This document shows positions 1 through 7,010 of a stretch of DNA of 22,570 nt, in pieces. Both the position numbers and the translations under genes were made by a program. The notes below the pieces were generated by a model. The model was not told the origin of the DNA. It did not search any database and saw only the letters and a list, made by a program, of their open reading frames with translations. Origin of the DNA: JAVKFF01 sp040226215 (GTDB lineage: Bacteria > Pseudomonadota > Alphaproteobacteria > DSM-16000 > Inquilinaceae); assembly GCA_040226215.1 (NCBI GenBank), contig JAVKFF010000184.1:1-22570 (forward strand), in the 5' to 3' direction. How positions within the stretch are numbered: the first letter of the stretch is position 1; each line of letters opens with the position of its first letter.

Positions 1-85
1 CTCGTGGCCGCCCATCGGACCATGTGCTTCAACGCCCCATCCCAAACCACATGCGCGAATCGGCTGTCACCCAGCCTCGACGCGT

Positions 86-122
86 CATCGGGAATCTGCA
101 ACGCAAATGCAGCATCCCGATG
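86..122 (-). terminator. Hairpin downstream of cysK
   Basis: Arms CATCGGGA (86-93) and TCCCGATG (115-122) pair perfectly. A 2x2 internal mismatch separates them from an inner CTGC/GCAG stem around a 9-nt loop. It lies about 60 nt past the cysK stop, where the minus-strand operon should end. No T-run follows in the cysK direction, so it is not a classical intrinsic terminator; it could be an RNA 3' end stabiliser. I see no convincing gene in positions 1-184. Confidence 0.35.
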
Positions 123-184
123 GCAATTCTCGCCATGGTAGCAAGCGCGGCGGCCAAGGCAAGGCCGCGGCGGATGGCGCCGCG

Positions 185-1168
185 CTACTCCAGGCCGTCG
201 AACAGCGCGGTGGAGAGGTACCGTTCGGCGATGGACGGAATGATCACGACGATCTGCCGTCCTGCCATCTCCGGCCGGGCGGCGATCTCGAAGGCGGCCG
301 CCAGGGCCGCGCCGGAGGAAATGCCGCCGGGCAGTCCTTCCATCAGCGCCGCTTCCCGCGCCGTGGCGAAGGCCCGATCGTTGGAGATCTGGATGACCTC
401 GTCGATGATCTCCCGGTTCAGGATTTCCGGCACGAAGCCGGCCCCGATGCCCTGGATCTTGTGCGGGCCGGGCTGTCCGCCGGACAGGATGGGGCTGTCC
501 TCCGGCTCGACCGCCACGGCGCGAAAGTCGGGCTTGCGCGCCTTCAGCACCTCGGCAACGCCGGTGATCGTGCCGCCGGTGCCGACCCCCGACACCAGCA
601 TGTCTACCGCCCCGCCGGTGTCGGTCCAGATCTCCTCCGCCGTGGTGCGGCGGTGCACTTCCGGATTGGCCCAGTTGCGGAACTGCTGGGGGATGACGCT
701 GTCGGGGATCTCCGCCAGCAGCTCCTCGGCCTTGGCGATGGCACCCTTCATGCCCTTGGCCGCCTCGGTCAGGTGCAGTTCCGCGCCCAGCAGCTTCAGC
801 ATCTTGCGGCGCTCGACCGACATCGATTCCGGCATGGTGAGGATCAGCCGGTAGCCCTTGGCCGCCGCCACGAAGGCGAGCGCAATGCCGGTATTGCCCG
901 AAGTCGGCTCGATCAGCGTGGTGCGTCCGGGCGTGATCCGGCCCTCGCTCTCCAGCGCCTCGATCATGGCGCGGCCGATGCGATCCTTGACGCTGGACAG
1001 AGGGTTGAAGAATTCCAGCTTGGCCAGCACCTCCGCCTCGACACCGAATTTCTGCGTCAGCCTCGGCAGGCGGACCAGTGGCGTGGCGCCGATGGTGTCG
1101 AGGATGCTGTCATAGATCCGTCCCCGGCAGGAGGCGCCCTCCGGCCAGACCGTCGTGCTCGAAGTCAT
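185..1168 (-). CDS. cysK: Cysteine synthase A (O-acetylserine sulfhydrylase)
   Basis: PLP enzyme that makes cysteine from O-acetylserine and sulfide in the cytoplasm. It has about 327 residues, close to the 323 of E. coli CysK. Numbering here counts from a GTG one codon upstream (1171). The PLP lysine lies in NPLSSVKDRIG (K62), the substrate loop TSGNTG is at 90-95, the phosphate-binding GVGTGGTITG at 195-204, and GISSGAA at 283-289. The C-terminus keeps PSIAERYLST. The protein has about 15 extra N-terminal residues before the usual family start. A GTG-ATG pair at 1171-1166 gives two possible starts; the ATG at 1168 is preceded by GGGGA at a usable distance. It is the last gene of a minus-strand run coaBC-dut-Rrf2-cysK, 49 bp after the regulator. 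CysM is less likely because the substrate motifs and C-terminus are CysK-like. Confidence 0.95.
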   Translation of the reverse strand: MTSSTTVWPEGASCRGRIYDSILDTIGATPLVRLPRLTQKFGVEAEVLAKLEFFNPLSSVKDRIGRAMIEALESEGRITPGRTTLIEPTSGNTGIALAFVAAAKGYRLILTMPESMSVERRKMLKLLGAELHLTEAAKGMKGAIAKAEELLAEIPDSVIPQQFRNWANPEVHRRTTAEEIWTDTGGAVDMLVSGVGTGGTITGVAEVLKARKPDFRAVAVEPEDSPILSGGQPGPHKIQGIGAGFVPEILNREIIDEVIQISNDRAFATAREAALMEGLPGGISSGAALAAAFEIAARPEMAGRQIVVIIPSIAERYLSTALFDGLE

Positions 1169-1217
1169 CACTCGGTCCCCAATCCTGGTGGATGTTGTCT
1201 TGCCCGCCGGCGGCGGT

Positions 1218-1673
1218 TCAGATCGTCCAGTCCGCGCCGGCGACCCCCTCGCGCGCGATGCTGCGCTGCTGGGCCTGCCGGCAAAGGTCGTCGATGGTGA
1301 TCTCGTCCAGTTTGGCCATGCAGTCGTCCATCATGCCCTGCCACATCGGCCGGACGATCTCCCGGCCCAGCCGGGAGCCCGCATCCGCCTCCATCGGATC
1401 GCCGACGCCCTCCACGGAGCGGACGACACGGACGATGTCGCCGATCGAGATGCGCCGCCGCTCGCGGGCCAGCTTGTATCCGCCGCGCGGCCCGCGCACG
1501 CCCGACAGGATGCCGGCGCGCACCAGTTGCTGCAGCACCTGCTCCAGATAGCGACGCGGAATGCCCTGGCGCTCGGTGATCTCCGCGCTCTGCACCGGGG
1601 TGTCAAAGGTGTTGTAGGCGATATCCAGCACCGCCTCGATGGCGAAGACCAGCTTCTTGGTCAGTCTGAACAT
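1218..1673 (-). CDS. Rrf2-family transcriptional regulator, CymR-like candidate
   Basis: A 151-residue DNA-binding protein with an N-terminal winged helix-turn-helix (about 1-75). It shows the Rrf2 hallmarks RRYLEQVLQQLVRAGILSG (40-58) and GVRGPRGGYKLAR (58-70). The start MFRLTKKL at 1673 fits the family N-terminus and has GAGG just upstream; a longer in-frame reading would add an unrelated Arg/Pro-rich tail. The three closely spaced cysteines that hold the Fe-S cluster in IscR-like members are absent: the only cysteines are C118 and C131. This resembles the cluster-free CymR branch, which controls cysteine metabolism in Firmicutes and acts in complex with CysK. The last residues are DWTI, ending in isoleucine (codon ATC at 1221-1223, stop TGA). 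It lies 13 bp after dut and 49 bp before cysK, so co-expression with cysK is likely. The cysteine role is inferred from context. Confidence 0.9.
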   Translation of the reverse strand: MFRLTKKLVFAIEAVLDIAYNTFDTPVQSAEITERQGIPRRYLEQVLQQLVRAGILSGVRGPRGGYKLARERRRISIGDIVRVVRSVEGVGDPMEADAGSRLGREIVRPMWQGMMDDCMAKLDEITIDDLCRQAQQRSIAREGVAGADWTI

Positions 1674-1686
1674 CGCCTCGCCGTCC

Positions 1687-2178
1687 CTACCGACGCTCCG
1701 GCGCGGCCACCAGCCCGCCGCCGGTGGAGCCGAAGCCGCCGGCGCCGCGCGCGGTCTCGTCCAGCGTCTCGACCTCCCGCCAGGCGACGCGGGCATGGGC
1801 GGCGACCACCATCTGGGCGATGCGCATGCCGCGCTCCACGGTCACGGGTTCCTGGCCGAGATTGACCAGGATCACCTTCACCTCGCCGCGATAATCGGCA
1901 TCGATGGTGCCGGGGCTGTTCAGCACCGTCACGCCCTGCTTCAAGGCAAGGCCGGAGCGCGGACGGACCTGCGCCTCGAAGCCCACCGGCAAGGCAATGG
2001 CGAGGCCCGTGGGGACCAGTGCCCGCCCACCGGGCGGCAGGGTCACCGGTGCCTCCACCGCCGCCAGCAGGTCCATGCCGGCGGCGTGGTCGGTGGCGTA
2101 AGCCGGCAGCGGCAGGCCGGCGCCGTGCGCCAGGCGGGTGACGGCCACGGGCGTGGCCTCTATCCGGTTCGTTTCCAT
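1687..2178 (-). CDS. dut: dUTP diphosphatase (dUTPase)
   Basis: Hydrolyses dUTP to dUMP and pyrophosphate, which keeps uracil out of DNA and feeds dTMP synthesis. The 163 residues show all five trimeric dUTPase motifs in order: AGMDLLA (33-39), RPRSGLALK (72-80), GTIDADYRGEV (90-100) with the catalytic Asp, RIAQMVV (119-125), and the glycine-rich C-terminal RGAGGFGSTG (144-153). The chosen ATG at 2178 has GGAAG about 5 nt upstream. An upstream in-frame ATG at 2199 overlaps the coaBC stop as ATGA and would add seven residues, so translational coupling to coaBC is possible with either start. The coaBC-dut pairing is common in alphaproteobacteria. The nearby Rrf2 gene follows after 13 bp. Confidence 0.95.
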   Translation of the reverse strand: METNRIEATPVAVTRLAHGAGLPLPAYATDHAAGMDLLAAVEAPVTLPPGGRALVPTGLAIALPVGFEAQVRPRSGLALKQGVTVLNSPGTIDADYRGEVKVILVNLGQEPVTVERGMRIAQMVVAAHARVAWREVETLDETARGAGGFGSTGGGLVAAPERR

Positions 2179-2195
2179 GGATCTTCCGTGCCGTG

Positions 2196-3458
2196 TCATC
2201 CGTTCGCGCGCGGCCAGTCCGCCGCCGCGCTGGCGATCGCCTGGGCGAGGCGCTCGGCAACCATCTCCTTGGACATGCGGGGCCAGCTCTCCTCGTCCCC
2301 GGCGCGGATCAGGTGCACCGTGTTCTCGCCGCCGCCGAAGGTGCCCGTGCCTTCCGACACGTCGTTGGCAACGATCCAGTCGCAGCCCTTGCGCCGCCGC
2401 TTGGCGCGCGCATAGGCCAGCACATCGCGCGTCTCCGCCGCGAAACCGATGACGAGCCGCGGCCGACCCGTCCGGCGCCCGGCGATGCCGGCGAGGATGT
2501 CGGGATTCTCCGTCAATTCGAGAAGCGGCGGGGCACCGCCCTCCGCCTTCTTCAGCTTGTGGCCGCCCACCGAGGCGGTCCGCCAGTCGGCGACCGCGGC
2601 GGCGCACACGGCGATGTCCGCCGGCAGGGCGGCCTCGACCGACTCGGCCATCTGTCGTGCCGTCTCGACCTTCACGACGGTGACGCCCGGCGGATCGGCC
2701 AGTGCCACCGGACCGCTGACCAAGGTCACGGCGGCACCCAAACGGGCGAGCGCGGCCGCCACCGCGTGGCCCTGCCGCCCGGAGGAGCGGTTGGCGATGT
2801 AGCGCACCGGGTCGATCGGCTCGTGCGTCGGGCCCGAGGTGACGACGGCGGTGAGGCCGGCCAGCGGCTTCGCATCGGGGTCGCCCGCCGACCGCGCGAA
2901 ATGGTCGGCGACGGCGGCGAGGATCTCCGCCGGCTCGGCCATCCGGCCGGGGCCGTACTCGCCACACGCCATGTCGCCCTCGTTCGGGCCGACCGTCAGC
3001 ACGCCGCGCGCGGCCAACCGTTGCAGGTTCTCCCGCACCGCCGGATGCAGCCACATGCGGACGTTCATCGCCGGCGCCAGCAGCACCTCCTTGTCGGTCG
3101 CCAGCAGCAGCGTCGAGGCGAGATCGTCGGCAAGCCCGCCGGCGAGCTTGCCAATGAGGTCCGCCGTCGCCGGCGCCACGACCACGAGGTCGGCAGCCCG
3201 CGAGAGCTCGATATGCCCCATCTCCGCCTCGTCGGTGAGCGAGAAGAGATCCTCGAACACCTTCTCGCCGGTCAGGGCGGAAACCGCGAGCGGGGTGACG
3301 AACTGGGCCCCGGCCCGGGTGAGGACGGCGCGCACCGTGACGCCCCGCTCGCGCAGCCGGCGGATCAGCTCGAGGCTCTTATAGGCCGCAATCCCGCCGG
3401 CGATGACCAGCAGGACGCTCTTGCCGTCGAGGGGTAGTTGAGCCGGGGAGGTTGTCAC
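2196..3458 (-). CDS. coaBC: Bifunctional phosphopantothenoylcysteine decarboxylase / phosphopantothenate-cysteine ligase
   Basis: Carries out two consecutive steps of coenzyme A synthesis: ligation of cysteine to 4'-phosphopantothenate (CoaB), then FMN-dependent decarboxylation to 4'-phosphopantetheine (CoaC). With a GTG start at 3458 it has 420 residues, near the usual 400-430. CoaC half: GGIAAYKSLEL (21-31), catalytic His82 in MGHIEL, APATADL (95-101), PAMN (129-132), and the active-site Cys165 in GDMACGEYGPGRM. CoaB half: TSGPTHEPIDPVRYIANRSSG (207-227) and the lysine-rich HKLKK (300-304). No ATG fits the family N-terminus; the GTG giving MTTSPAQLPLDGKSVLL is the best in-frame choice, with only a weak Shine-Dalgarno. 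It uses cysteine as substrate, a functional link to cysK three genes downstream. Confidence 0.95.
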   Translation of the reverse strand: MTTSPAQLPLDGKSVLLVIAGGIAAYKSLELIRRLRERGVTVRAVLTRAGAQFVTPLAVSALTGEKVFEDLFSLTDEAEMGHIELSRAADLVVVAPATADLIGKLAGGLADDLASTLLLATDKEVLLAPAMNVRMWLHPAVRENLQRLAARGVLTVGPNEGDMACGEYGPGRMAEPAEILAAVADHFARSAGDPDAKPLAGLTAVVTSGPTHEPIDPVRYIANRSSGRQGHAVAAALARLGAAVTLVSGPVALADPPGVTVVKVETARQMAESVEAALPADIAVCAAAVADWRTASVGGHKLKKAEGGAPPLLELTENPDILAGIAGRRTGRPRLVIGFAAETRDVLAYARAKRRRKGCDWIVANDVSEGTGTFGGGENTVHLIRAGDEESWPRMSKEMVAERLAQAIASAAADWPRANG

Positions 3459-3502
3459 CGTCTGGCGGGTCCGGGTTGGGCTGGATGACGCGATCGCCGC
3501 TA

Positions 3503-3531
3503 AACCTAGGATCGTCGACCGGCCCGCGCAA
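3503..3531 (-). promoter_or_regulatory. Candidate promoter for coaBC operon
   Basis: On the minus strand TTGCGC (3531-3526) and TAGGTT (3508-3503) are separated by exactly 17 bp. This is a fair sigma-70 match placed about 40 nt before the GTG of coaBC. It lies in the 263-bp divergent gap between coaBC and the sulP gene, in which I see no other gene. Confidence 0.4.
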
Positions 3532-3721
3532 TCACTGTGTGTGGAGATTGCCGGCGAACAACAAGCTGGCGTCGTAGAAAATCGCCGCCGCGCGCCGGGC
3601 ACAGCCGCGCAACGGCCACGCCATGCGCGCCGGCGTGGGCAGCCTGCGCGACAATCGGCGGCCTGCGCCGGCCCTGGCGGTGCTAGTAGACCGGTGGTCC
3701 TTCTCCCGACGGTGAGCCGCC

Positions 3722-5494
3722 ATGACAGAGCGAGACTTCGCGCCCAGGCCACACGCTGCCGGCTGGCACCTCTTCGTGCCCAAGCTGGTGACGGTGCTGC
3801 GCGAGGGCTACCGGCTTCCCACCCTGCGGGCGGACCTGGTCGCCGGCATCACCGTTGCCATCGTCGCGCTGCCCCTGGCGATGGCGCTCGCCATCGCGTC
3901 GGGCACCACGCCCGATCGCGGCCTGATCACCGTGATCGTGGCCGGGTTCCTGATATCCGCGCTGGGCGGCAGCCGCGTGCAGATCGGCGGCCCGACCGGC
4001 GCCTTCGTGGTCGTCGTCTTCAACGTGATCCAGGCGCACGGCTATGACGGGTTGATCCTGGCGACGGCCATGGCGGGCCTCATGCTGGTCCTCGCCGGGC
4101 TGCTCCGGCTCGGCACCTGGATCAAGTACATACCCGACCCGGTCGTCATCGGCTTCACCGCCGGCATCGCCATCATCATCGCCACCAGCCAGATCAAGGA
4201 TTTCCTAGGACTGGCCCTCGACACCGTGCCGGCCGACATGGCCGACCGGCTGGCCGCGCTGTGGTCGGTCCGCGACACGCTCTCGCCGGCCACCCTGGCG
4301 GTCGCCGGCGGCACGCTGGCCGCGATCCTGATTCTGCGCCGCTGGCGGCCGCTCTGGCCGGCCTTCCTGATCGCCGTCGCCGCCGCCTCCGTGGCGGTCG
4401 CCCTGTTCGGCCTGGAGGTCGACACCATCGGCTCGCGCTTCGGCGGCCTCCCTCAGACCCTGCCATTGCCGGCCCTGCCGGAGGTCAGCCTGGACCGCCT
4501 CGGCGCGCTCCTGCCGAGCGCCTTCACCATCGCCTTCCTGGCCGGCGTCGAAAGCCTGCTCTCCGCCGTCGTCGCCGACGGCATGACTGGTCGGCGCCAC
4601 CGCTCGAACTGCGAACTGGTGGCCCAGGGCGTCGCCAACATGGGGTCGGCCCTGTTCGGCGGGCTGCCGGCGACCGGCGCCATCGCCCGCACCGCGACCA
4701 ATGTGCGGGCCGGCGGCCGCACGCCGGTCGCCGGCATGGTCCACGCCCTCCTCGTGCTCGCCTTCGTACTGCTGCTGGCCCCGGTGGCCGACTACATCCC
4801 GCTCGGCAGCCTGGCGGCGGTGCTCCTGGTGGTCGCCTGGAACATGAGCGAGATCGACCGCATCCGCTGGCTGCTCAAGGCACCGGTGGGGGAGTGCCTG
4901 GTCCTGGCCGTCACCTTCGGATTGACCGTCTTCGTCGATCTGACCGTCGCCATCGAGGTCGGCGTGGTGATGGCGGCCATCTTGTTCATGCACCGCATGG
5001 CCGGCGTGGTTCAGGTGGAGCAGGGCACGCGCCTGTTCGCCGAGGACCGCGACGAGTTCGCCGACCCGAGAGCGACCGGCATCGATCAACTGGCCGCCTT
5101 GCCGCCGGGCGTCGAGGTGTTCGAGCTGCGCGGGCCGCTGTTCTTCGGCGCCGCCGCCCAGTTGATCGAGGCGCACGACCGCGCCGTGCCGCCGCCGCGC
5201 GTGTTCATCGTGCGGATGCGGGAGGTGCCGCTGATCGACGCCACCGGCGCCGGCGTTTTCGAGACCTTCCTGCGCCGCTGCCAGGCGCGCGGTACCGCCG
5301 TGCTGGTGACCGGTATCGCCGCGCAGCCCGGACGGATCCTCCGCCGCATGGGCTTCGGCGATGGCAAGCAGGGCCTGCGCTTCATGGCCGATCTGGGTGA
5401 GGCGCTGGCGGAAGCGGAAAGGATCGTCGCCACTGGCGAATCGCCGGAAGCGGGATCGCCATCGCCCCCCATCGCGGGCAAGCGCGCACGATAA
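3722..5494 (+). CDS. SulP/SLC26 family anion transporter with STAS domain (DauA-like)
   Basis: Inner-membrane transporter of 590 residues. The N-terminal two thirds are strongly hydrophobic transmembrane segments. They contain the SulP hallmarks IGGPTGAFVV (about 87-96) and VESLLSAVVADGMTG followed by SNCELVAQGVANM (about 294-306) and GGLPATGAIARTATNVRAG. The last third is a cytoplasmic STAS domain (about 455-555) with LRGPLFFGAA and VPLIDATGAGVFE. By memory the core most resembles E. coli DauA (YchM), which carries C4-dicarboxylates; other SulP members carry sulfate or bicarbonate, so the substrate is open. A polar, Pro/Ser-rich tail follows the STAS domain. It is a lone plus-strand gene between minus-strand coaBC and ubiE, in the slot where relatives carry ubiB. 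Sulfate uptake would suit the nearby cysK, but the sequence does not show it. Confidence 0.93.
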   Translation: MTERDFAPRPHAAGWHLFVPKLVTVLREGYRLPTLRADLVAGITVAIVALPLAMALAIASGTTPDRGLITVIVAGFLISALGGSRVQIGGPTGAFVVVVFNVIQAHGYDGLILATAMAGLMLVLAGLLRLGTWIKYIPDPVVIGFTAGIAIIIATSQIKDFLGLALDTVPADMADRLAALWSVRDTLSPATLAVAGGTLAAILILRRWRPLWPAFLIAVAAASVAVALFGLEVDTIGSRFGGLPQTLPLPALPEVSLDRLGALLPSAFTIAFLAGVESLLSAVVADGMTGRRHRSNCELVAQGVANMGSALFGGLPATGAIARTATNVRAGGRTPVAGMVHALLVLAFVLLLAPVADYIPLGSLAAVLLVVAWNMSEIDRIRWLLKAPVGECLVLAVTFGLTVFVDLTVAIEVGVVMAAILFMHRMAGVVQVEQGTRLFAEDRDEFADPRATGIDQLAALPPGVEVFELRGPLFFGAAAQLIEAHDRAVPPPRVFIVRMREVPLIDATGAGVFETFLRRCQARGTAVLVTGIAAQPGRILRRMGFGDGKQGLRFMADLGEALAEAERIVATGESPEAGSPSPPIAGKRAR

Positions 5495-5516
5495 GGGCGC
5501 GTATGATAAGGGCGCG
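5490..5516. repeat. 12-bp direct repeat across the sulP stop codon
   Basis: GATAAGGGCGCG occurs at 5490-5501 and again at 5505-5516, separated by TAT. The first copy contains the TAA stop of the transporter gene. It may be a small slippage duplication. Confidence 0.6.
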
Positions 5517-5573
5517 ACGGGCCCGCGCCAGCCGTGCCTACGGCAAGGGGAGGCTTGTCTCCGGAATGCGGTG

Positions 5574-5595
5574 GCGCCGGCAACCCAGCCGGCGC
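5574..5595 (+). terminator. Hairpin downstream of the SulP gene
   Basis: GCGCCGG (5574-5580) and CCGGCGC (5589-5595) form a perfect 7-bp stem around an 8-nt loop, 80 nt past the transporter stop. No T-run follows, so termination here is tentative. Confidence 0.3.
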
Positions 5596-5601
5596 GCCGC
5601 G

Positions 5602-5663
5602 CTAGAGCGGATCATAGCTTGACGGAGCCGGGGCCGGCTCCGTGAAGCCGTGATCCTGTCTAG
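5602..5663. repeat. 62-bp imperfect palindrome with CTAGA/TCTAG ends
   Basis: The element folds from end to end: CTAGA-gc-GGATCA-tag-CTT-g-ACGGAGCCGG, a GG centre, and the complementary arm CCGGCTCCGT-g-AAG-ccg-TGATCC-tg-TCTAG. The paired blocks are 5602-5606/5659-5663, 5609-5614/5651-5656, 5618-5620/5645-5647 and 5622-5631/5634-5643. The symmetric blocks are separated by equal-length mismatches, as in dispersed intergenic palindromes of alphaproteobacteria whose ends read CTAGAGCGGATCA. It sits between the SulP gene and a minus-strand mini-gene, so it could also act as a bidirectional terminator. Confidence 0.8.
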
Positions 5664-5667
5664 GGGG

Positions 5668-5775
5668 TCAGCCGCCGGCCGCCACCCGCATTAGGGATTC
5701 GCACTGCACCACGGCGGTGATGGCGCCGAGGCCCAGCGCTCCCGCCGAGAATAAGCCGACCAGCCAGTTCCTCAT
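5668..5775 (-). CDS. Small hydrophobic protein, 35 aa
   Basis: A 35-residue reading frame starting MRNWLVGLFSAGALGLGAI. It has one hydrophobic stretch (about 4-24) followed by a short polar tail with a single Cys25 and a Gly-Gly end. CGGAGAG lies 5 nt before the ATG, a strong ribosome-binding site for this window. It may be a single-pass membrane mini-protein or an exported peptide. No family is recognised. It is oriented like the entericidin gene 111 bp upstream, so both could share a transcript. The case rests on the Shine-Dalgarno and the plausible membrane segment; a chance reading frame is still possible. Confidence 0.5.
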   Translation of the reverse strand: MRNWLVGLFSAGALGLGAITAVVQCESLMRVAAGG

Positions 5776-5861
5776 GGCACTCTCCGCACAAGGGTTTCCA
5801 ATACGCTAGGCAGCCGTGCGGCGAACGGTCAAGTCAAACGGTCGTTACCGTCCGGCAGGCG

Positions 5862-5883
5862 CCGGCGCGGAACTTGTCGCGCC
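5862..5883 (-). terminator. Hairpin after the entericidin gene
   Basis: GGCGCG (5862-5867) and CGCGCC (5878-5883) form a 6-bp GC stem with a 10-nt loop just past the entericidin stop codon. No T-run is present. Nearby, AACGGTC is directly repeated (about 5825-5845). Weak evidence for termination. Confidence 0.3.
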
Positions 5884-5886
5884 AGC

Positions 5887-6021
5887 CTAGCTGCCGCTGA
5901 TCGCGGCGCCGGTGTCCTGGATGTCCTGACGCGCGCCACGGAACGTATTGTCGCAGGCGCTGGTCGCCAGGACGCCGAACAGGGCGAGAACAAGGATGAG
6001 GCTCTTGCGCAGGGTATGCAT
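5887..6021 (-). CDS. Entericidin A/B family small lipoprotein
   Basis: A 44-residue protein starting MHTLRKSLILVLALFGVLA. It has a basic N-terminus, a hydrophobic signal segment (7-20) and a cysteine at 23 (ATSAC). The short mature part, CDNTFRGARQDIQDTG, matches the entericidin pattern Cys-x-Asn-Thr-x-Arg-Gly-x-x-x-Asp-Ile. Entericidins are tiny cell-envelope lipoproteins; the E. coli pair is described as a toxin/antidote linked to stationary-phase lysis, but most alphaproteobacterial copies are solitary and of unknown role. The lipobox is imperfect, with Thr rather than Leu at -3. GGGGGA lies 6 nt before the ATG and supports the start. It precedes the 35-aa mini-gene on the same strand and lies just downstream of ubiE. 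Confidence 0.8.
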   Translation of the reverse strand: MHTLRKSLILVLALFGVLATSACDNTFRGARQDIQDTGAAISGS

Positions 6022-6072
6022 GTCGGTCCCCCGAAATCCAATGGTTGGGGTCGGACTATAGCGCGAAACCCG

Positions 6073-6858
6073 TCAGACCCGGAAGCCGCTATGCACGGCC
6101 ACCACGCCGCCGGTCATGTCGCGCCAGCGAACGCGGGCGAAGCCGGCCTCGCCCATCCGCGCGGCCAGGCTCTCCTGGTCGGGAAAGCGGCGGATGCTCT
6201 CCACCAGATAGGCGTAGCTCTCCCGGTCGCGGGCGACGACGGCACCCAGTCGCGGAATGACCGCGTCCGAATAGAGCCGGTAGGCCCGCGCCAGAAGCGG
6301 GTCGGCGACGCGCGAGAACTCCAGGCAGAAGAAGCGGCCGCCCGGCTTCAGGACGCGCCTGGCCTCGGCCAGCGCCGTGTCGATCCGCGTCACGTTGCGC
6401 AGGCCAAAGGCGATGGTGCAGGCGTCCATCGAACGGTCGGGGAAGGGCAGCGCCTCGGCATTGGCCACGCAGAAGGCGAGACCGCCTCCCGTCCCGCCCG
6501 TCATGCCGCTGATCCGCCCGCCGTCGAGCGCCCGGTCCCGTCCGACCCGCACCATGTCCTCGGTCAGGTCGGCGACGACGATGCGGGCGCCGGGCGCCCG
6601 GTCGACCAGGCGAAAGGCGATGTCGCCCGTGCCGCCGGCCAGGTCCAGCACGCGCTCGCCCGGACGCGGCGCGACCAGGGCGACGAAACGGTCCTTCCAG
6701 CGCCGATGCACACCCGCCGACATCAGGTCGTTCATCAGGTCGTAGCGCCGCGCCACCTGCGCGAACACGCCGTGCACCAGGCCGGTCTTCTCCGCCGGCG
6801 ACACCTGGCGGTCGCCAAACCATCGCGATTCCGGATCGCGCGTCCTGCCGGTGGCCAT
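6073..6858 (-). CDS. ubiE: Ubiquinone/menaquinone biosynthesis C-methyltransferase
   Basis: SAM-dependent C-methyltransferase of the ubiquinone (and menaquinone) pathway. The 261 residues match the family length. The SAM-binding motif VLDLAGGTGDIAFRL is at 70-84, the acidic VVADLTEDMV at 94-103, ANAEALPFPDRSMDACTIAFG at 132-152 with LRNVTR following, and RVLKPGGRFFCLEFS at 168-182. The protein ends GGVVAVHSGFRV, the usual UbiE C-terminus. The ATG at 6858 is preferred over one 15 codons upstream, which would add a His/Pro-rich tail and run further into the divergent mutM promoter region. In many alphaproteobacteria ubiB follows ubiE directly; here the next genes are the entericidin and the 35-aa mini-protein. 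Confidence 0.95.
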   Translation of the reverse strand: MATGRTRDPESRWFGDRQVSPAEKTGLVHGVFAQVARRYDLMNDLMSAGVHRRWKDRFVALVAPRPGERVLDLAGGTGDIAFRLVDRAPGARIVVADLTEDMVRVGRDRALDGGRISGMTGGTGGGLAFCVANAEALPFPDRSMDACTIAFGLRNVTRIDTALAEARRVLKPGGRFFCLEFSRVADPLLARAYRLYSDAVIPRLGAVVARDRESYAYLVESIRRFPDQESLAARMGEAGFARVRWRDMTGGVVAVHSGFRV

Positions 6859-7010
6859 GGGCTGTCGCCGTCCCTTCCCTGGTGCGTGGGCGTGCGCTGG
6901 CATTCGTGGGTGGCCGCCGGCTTGCGCAGGCCGCCAGCCGGGACCATAACCGTGGGCGGTCCTGTCCGCCAGGGCACCCTGACATCAGGTCACACCAGGT
7001 CGCGCGTTCC

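Noticed and set aside
72..167. Short minus-strand frame after cysK (MARIAIGMLH...)
   Set aside because: No Shine-Dalgarno; its sequence overlaps the stable hairpin at 86-122, which explains the region better.
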